Origin: W1P20-047 sp051878795 | GTDB lineage: Bacteria > Actinomycetota > Coriobacteriia > Coriobacteriales > Eggerthellaceae | Length of the DNA: 18,527 bases | NCBI GenBank assembly: GCA_051878795.1 | Contig: JBJEKU010000033.1 | Location: forward strand, 1-18,527 | Direction of reading: 5' to 3' | Shown: in pieces, positions 14,972 to 18,527 of the stretch | Layout of the letters: every line of letters begins with the position of its first letter | How positions within the stretch are numbered: position 1 is the stretch's first letter | Made by a program: the position numbers and the translations under genes | Notes under the pieces: model-generated | What the model saw: the letters and a program-made list of their open reading frames with translations, nothing else | Told to the model about the DNA's origin: nothing | Databases searched by the model: none

Positions 14972-15823
14972 ATGGTCACGAAACACCCAAACTGCGCATC
15001 TACCTGCGGTTTCGTTAATACGCTGATCATGATAGCCACCTGCATCTGCCTTGCTGCGACTCTGCTGGCGGTAGGCTTTGCGGCGTGTATGCAACCTGCG
15101 GCAACGAACTTGTTCGCCAAAGCCTTCAGCCAAGCCGATGAAAGCCCCTATCTGGAAGAGGACCTGTGCACGCTCGCACGCGAGACCCGCGACTACACGG
15201 TGTCCGATTACGGACGCTCGGAAGGCGGGAACGACGCTGCCAGACAACGCATCGCCCTGGCAACGGTGCTCGCAGCCCAGCATTCCGCAGACGCGGATTC
15301 GCCCAAACGCGCCCTGTGGCCCGATACGTCCGTCGAGCTGCTGAAGCAACCCATGGCGCGCGAGGACCCCATTGCGACCGCGCAGGCGCTGAGCCGCATG
15401 AGCTGCCAGCTCGCCCTGGGCGAGGACGAGCTTTCCCACCTGGACGACTGCTACGCGCTCATCAGCACCGCCATACCCGCCCTTGCGATCTTGGCGATAG
15501 CGGCAGTCGCCGGCCTGGCCTTCCTGATGCTTTCGGGCCATCGCCGCCAAGCCGGGCGCGTGCTCGTATGCGCCCCCGCAGTGCTTGCAGCGGCGATGAT
15601 CGTGCTGGGAGTTTGGGCGGCCCTGGACTTCAACGGTTTCTTCGGCGCCTTCCACGGGCTCCTTTTCCCGCAGGGCAACTGGACCTTCCCTGCCCAAAGC
15701 CTGCTCATCCGCATGCTTCCCTTGGATTTTTGGGTGAGTATGGCGGTGCTGTGGTTGGCGGTGACGCTGGCTGCCTGTATCATTGCAATGTTACTGGGAA
15801 GACGCCTTTCCAAGGCTGCCTAA
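14972..15823 (+). CDS. DUF1461/TIGR01906-family integral membrane protein
   Basis: Membrane protein of unknown function, 283 residues. One N-terminal hydrophobic helix (about 18-42) is followed by a large extracytoplasmic loop (about 45-170) and three more hydrophobic segments. Family-like features are EDELSHLDDCY in the loop, resembling the E-HL-DV pattern, and FHGLLFPQGNWTFPAQSLLIRMLPLDFW, which matches the conserved F-F-P-x-x-W and L-P-x-x-F region of TIGR01906. ATG 14972 has AGGAG seven bases upstream; the long frame back to 14777 overlaps metK and is rejected. It precedes gltX by 25 bases and is probably co-transcribed with it. No catalytic motif is recognised. Confidence 0.75.
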   Translation: MVTKHPNCASTCGFVNTLIMIATCICLAATLLAVGFAACMQPAATNLFAKAFSQADESPYLEEDLCTLARETRDYTVSDYGRSEGGNDAARQRIALATVLAAQHSADADSPKRALWPDTSVELLKQPMAREDPIATAQALSRMSCQLALGEDELSHLDDCYALISTAIPALAILAIAAVAGLAFLMLSGHRRQAGRVLVCAPAVLAAAMIVLGVWAALDFNGFFGAFHGLLFPQGNWTFPAQSLLIRMLPLDFWVSMAVLWLAVTLAACIIAMLLGRRLSKAA

Positions 15824-15848
15824 CATATCGATCCAACGAAGGATATCC

Positions 15849-17333
15849 ATGACCAACACCAACGAAGTGCGCGTTCGCTTCGCGCCGTCACCCACGGGCA
15901 TGCTGCACATCGGCGGCGCCCGCACCGCTATCGACAACTGGGCATTCGCCCGTGCCAACGGAGGCAAGTTCATCCTCCGTATCGAAGACACCGACCCCAC
16001 CCGCTCCACCGAAGAGAATACCCAGATCATCCTGCGCGCCATGCGCTGGCTGGGCCTGGATTGGGACGAGGGCCCCGAAGTAGGCGGCGAATACGGCCCC
16101 TACACCCAGATGCAGCGCATGGACACCTACACCGCCACCCTGGAAACCCTGAAGGAACGCGGCGCGGTATACCCCTGCTTCTGCACCAAGGAAGAACTGG
16201 ACGCCAAGCGCGCCGCAGCAGAGAAGTCCGGCGAAAAGTACACCGGTTACGACCGCAGCTGCCGCAACCTGAGCGCAGAAGAAGCCCAGGCCCGCATCGA
16301 CGCCGGCGAAGAGCACGTCTGGCGCCTGAAAGTGCCTGAAAACCACGGCCCCATCGAATTCGACGATGCCGTCTACGGCCACATGAGCTTCCCCGCAGAC
16401 GTCATGGACGACATGATCCTGGTACGTTCCGACGGAAGCCCCACCTACAACTTCGCGGTCGTGTGCGACGACACCAACATGCGCATCACCCACGTCATCC
16501 GCGGCGACGACCACTTCTCCAACACCCCGCGCCAGATCCTCATCTACGAGGCTTTGGGCTTCCCCGTGCCCACCTTCGCCCATCTTTCCATGATCCTTGG
16601 CTCAGACGGCAAGAAGCTCTCCAAGCGCCACGGGGCCACGAGCGTCGAAGAATACCGCGACCGCGGCTACCTGCCCGATGCCCTGGTGAACTTCCTGGCA
16701 CTGCTGGGTTGGTCGCTCGACGGCGAGACCACCATCATCCCGCGCAACGTGCTGGCGCGCGAGTTCTCGCTCGATCGCATCACCAAGAAGGACGCGATCT
16801 TCGACGAAACCAAGCTGGACTGGATGAACGGCCAGTACATCAAGGACATGGGCGCTGACGCCTGGGTGCAGGCAGCCCGTCCCTGGCTGGTTCAGGCCGG
16901 TGCAACTGAAGAAGACATCGACGCACGCCCCGAATGGTACGCGAAGCTGTACCCGCTGGTGGCAGAGCGCCTGGTGCGCATGGACGAGATTCCCGGCAAG
17001 CTGGCATACATGTTCTGGGGCCCCAAGGTGGAGCTGGACGAAAAGAGCGTCGCCAAAGTGCTGCAGAAGGAAGGGGCACGCGCCGAAGAAGCACTGCGCG
17101 CCGCCCGCCAGATCATCGCTGACGAAAGCATCCCCTGGGAATGCGACCCGCTGCAAGACGCCGTCCGCGCACTGACCGAGACCTTGGACATGAAGGCCAA
17201 GTTCCTGTTCCAGCCCATCCGCGTCGCCGTCTGCGGCAACATGGTCTCTCCCCCGCTGTTCGAAAGCATCGAGCTTTTGACCCGCGAAGACGTGCTCGCA
17301 CGCTTCGACGCAACCCTGGCAGCGGCATTCTAG
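15849..17333 (+). CDS. gltX: Glutamate--tRNA ligase
   Basis: Charges tRNA-Glu with glutamate in the cytosol; class I synthetase of 494 residues. The Rossmann domain carries the HIGH motif in FAPSPTGMLHIGGAR (residues 10-24) and the KMSKS equivalent in DGKKLSKRHGA. IEDTDPTRS and the VIRGDDHFSNTPRQ segment are conserved in this family. The C-terminal helical anticodon-binding domain is full length. ATG 15849 has AAGGAT upstream and fits the family start; the frame back to 15783 lies in the preceding gene. Downstream is a strong terminator. Confidence 0.97.
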   Translation: MTNTNEVRVRFAPSPTGMLHIGGARTAIDNWAFARANGGKFILRIEDTDPTRSTEENTQIILRAMRWLGLDWDEGPEVGGEYGPYTQMQRMDTYTATLETLKERGAVYPCFCTKEELDAKRAAAEKSGEKYTGYDRSCRNLSAEEAQARIDAGEEHVWRLKVPENHGPIEFDDAVYGHMSFPADVMDDMILVRSDGSPTYNFAVVCDDTNMRITHVIRGDDHFSNTPRQILIYEALGFPVPTFAHLSMILGSDGKKLSKRHGATSVEEYRDRGYLPDALVNFLALLGWSLDGETTIIPRNVLAREFSLDRITKKDAIFDETKLDWMNGQYIKDMGADAWVQAARPWLVQAGATEEDIDARPEWYAKLYPLVAERLVRMDEIPGKLAYMFWGPKVELDEKSVAKVLQKEGARAEEALRAARQIIADESIPWECDPLQDAVRALTETLDMKAKFLFQPIRVAVCGNMVSPPLFESIELLTREDVLARFDATLAAAF

Positions 17334-17348
17334 CAACCCGTGCAACCG

Positions 17349-17384
17349 CTCCCCGTCCGGCCTTCCGGGCGGGGAGTTTTTCTT
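17349..17384 (+). terminator. Intrinsic terminator after gltX
   Basis: A 12-bp G+C-rich stem with one G-T pair (17349-17360 with 17365-17376) and a CCTT loop is followed by TTTTTCTT. It begins 15 bases after the gltX stop, a textbook Rho-independent terminator. Confidence 0.92.
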
Positions 17385-17405
17385 GATGCAGAAAGGATAG
17401 GACCA

Positions 17406-18518
17406 ATGGAAGAGGGCACCCTGCTCCCAGATAACTTCGATTCGCAGGCAGCCGAGACGCTGGCGTCCCTGCCCTTCCTGCATATCCAAAAACAGTACTG
17501 CACCAGGGCCAACGGGTCGGATTGCAAACGCTGCGCGTTCTGCTGCTCCCAAGGCGCCATAGCTCTACGAGAAAACGCAGCGCCGACGGTGGACCATGCC
17601 GCGTGCACGGGCTGCGGAATCTGCGCAGGCGTCTGCGATGCCTTTTCGGCTACGCGCCTGAGCCTGCACCAGCTGCACCGTCAGATCCTGCGCACAGCGG
17701 CTACGGGCAAGCAGGTATTCATCACCTGCGAAAAGAACCTGGAACCCAAGGCAAAACCCGCCGAGAACGTGATGGTGCTGCCCTGCATTTCCATGGTATC
17801 CCCCGCCTTCCTGACCATGATCCTCGCCGAAGGCGTCGAGCTTACCCTGGGCTGCAAACTGGAAACCTGCGAAGGCTGTTCTATGGGCGGCAAACTGGGC
17901 GGGATGATTTTCCCCCGCTCAGTGGAAATCGCCCAGGAGCGCACTGGAAAAGAAGTGCTCATCTCCGCAGAGATCCCCACCAAGCTGGCCTTGCTGGAGA
18001 AGATCACGGAAGACGAAGACCCCACCGGACGCAGGCAGGCCTTCCAGGACCTGGCCGCAGACTTCATGGACATCACTTCGGGAAGGCGCAGGCTCGCGCA
18101 GTCGAACGTGATGCAGGATTACGCCCTGCGCAAGCAGAGAAACCGCATCCTTTCGGGACTGAGCATCCCTGGCGGCGCGCAACTTGACGAACGGGCAGGC
18201 TCCAAAAACCGCAAGGGCGTGCTCTTCCCCCAGCAGCGCATGCTGGCAACCGCGGCGATGGCGCAACCGGAATGCGCACCCAAGATCGCCCTGCGCATCT
18301 CGCACACCGACGAATCCGCCTGCTGCACTTCTTTGGAGTGCATCCACCTGTGCCCCACTGGAGCGCGCTACCGCATCCCCGGACGCAAGCTGGCCTATGA
18401 CCCCTTCCTATGCGTTGGCTGCGGGATCTGCGCCGACATCTGCCCCCATGGCGCGTGCAGCATCGTTTCTGCCACCGCACAGATCTTCCTCGAGGAGAAT
18501 GCCCATTCAAGCAGGTAA
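17406..18518 (+). CDS. Multi-cluster 4Fe-4S ferredoxin-type protein with MvhD-like central segment
   Basis: Iron-sulfur protein of 370 residues, no signal peptide or membrane segment, so cytoplasmic. Four ferredoxin-like cysteine sets are visible: Cys32/40/43/47 (wide first gap), Cys67/70/73/77 (CTGCGICAGVC), Cys306 or 307/312/316 (irregular), and Cys336/339/342/346 (CVGCGICADICP). Between the pairs lies VLPCISMVSPAFLTMILAEGVELTLGC, then C-x2-C, which recalls the delta subunit of F420-non-reducing hydrogenase/heterodisulfide reductase (MvhD). Relatives often sit beside molybdoenzyme or oxidoreductase genes; none is visible before the window ends. AAAGGA lies upstream of ATG 17406, only 21 bases after the gltX terminator's T-run, so its own promoter is not obvious. 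Role: electron transfer, partner unknown. Confidence 0.82.
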   Translation: MEEGTLLPDNFDSQAAETLASLPFLHIQKQYCTRANGSDCKRCAFCCSQGAIALRENAAPTVDHAACTGCGICAGVCDAFSATRLSLHQLHRQILRTAATGKQVFITCEKNLEPKAKPAENVMVLPCISMVSPAFLTMILAEGVELTLGCKLETCEGCSMGGKLGGMIFPRSVEIAQERTGKEVLISAEIPTKLALLEKITEDEDPTGRRQAFQDLAADFMDITSGRRRLAQSNVMQDYALRKQRNRILSGLSIPGGAQLDERAGSKNRKGVLFPQQRMLATAAMAQPECAPKIALRISHTDESACCTSLECIHLCPTGARYRIPGRKLAYDPFLCVGCGICADICPHGACSIVSATAQIFLEENAHSSR

Positions 18519-18527
18519 TAGTACGAA
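18499..18527 (+). CDS. Possible start of a following gene (partial)
   Basis: An ATG at 18499 opens a frame (MPIQAGNST) that stays open to the window end and overlaps the iron-sulfur gene by 20 bases. A GAGGAG lies just before it, but only one or two bases away, closer than normal. Too short to identify. Confidence 0.2.

Overview
The window reads as chromosome of a G+C-rich, strictly anaerobic actinobacterium, most likely class Coriobacteriia (Eggerthellaceae-like). This is an inference from three things: high G+C codon use, a four-subunit ferredoxin-dependent 2-oxoacid oxidoreductase and a multi-cluster ferredoxin-type protein, and actinobacterial-looking housekeeping genes (metK, priA, gltX). 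Genus cannot be fixed from the sequence alone. I see no phage, insertion sequence, CRISPR array, rRNA or tRNA.

Layout. (1) 1-2479, minus strand: an ABC importer of the nitrate/sulfonate/taurine type, in the order lipoprotein receptor, ATPase, permease (the permease runs off the left edge). Its 5' side (2480-3047) holds a 28-codon cysteine-containing small ORF with a perfect Shine-Dalgarno, two small hairpins and a 17-bp palindrome. (2) 3125-9178, minus strand: a phenylacetate-CoA-ligase-type enzyme, a stand-alone LysR effector domain with no DNA-binding domain, a terminator-like hairpin, porGDAB encoding a 2-oxoacid:ferredoxin oxidoreductase, then a CPBP-family membrane protease with its own probable promoter and terminator. 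(3) 9455-10384, plus strand: a full-length LysR regulator divergent from the ligase. Its effector domain is a paralogue of the stand-alone one, and the 276-bp divergent gap carries two ATC-N9-GAT dyads. (4) 10542-14836, minus strand: metK, priA and a PP2C phosphatase, tightly packed. (5) 14972-18518, plus strand: a DUF1461/TIGR01906 membrane protein and gltX, a strong terminator, then a protein with four ferredoxin-like cysteine motifs.

How the parts may work together. The most interesting unit is region 2 plus 3. An AMP-forming acyl-CoA ligase and a ferredoxin-dependent 2-oxoacid oxidoreductase would together interconvert a carboxylic acid and the 2-oxoacid one carbon longer. A LysR regulator faces the operon, and the operon's second gene is a free copy of that regulator's ligand-binding domain. 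The free domain starts one base after the ligase stop codon. This suggests a built-in ligand sink, anti-activator or hetero-dimer partner, which I present as the main candidate for an undescribed regulatory arrangement.
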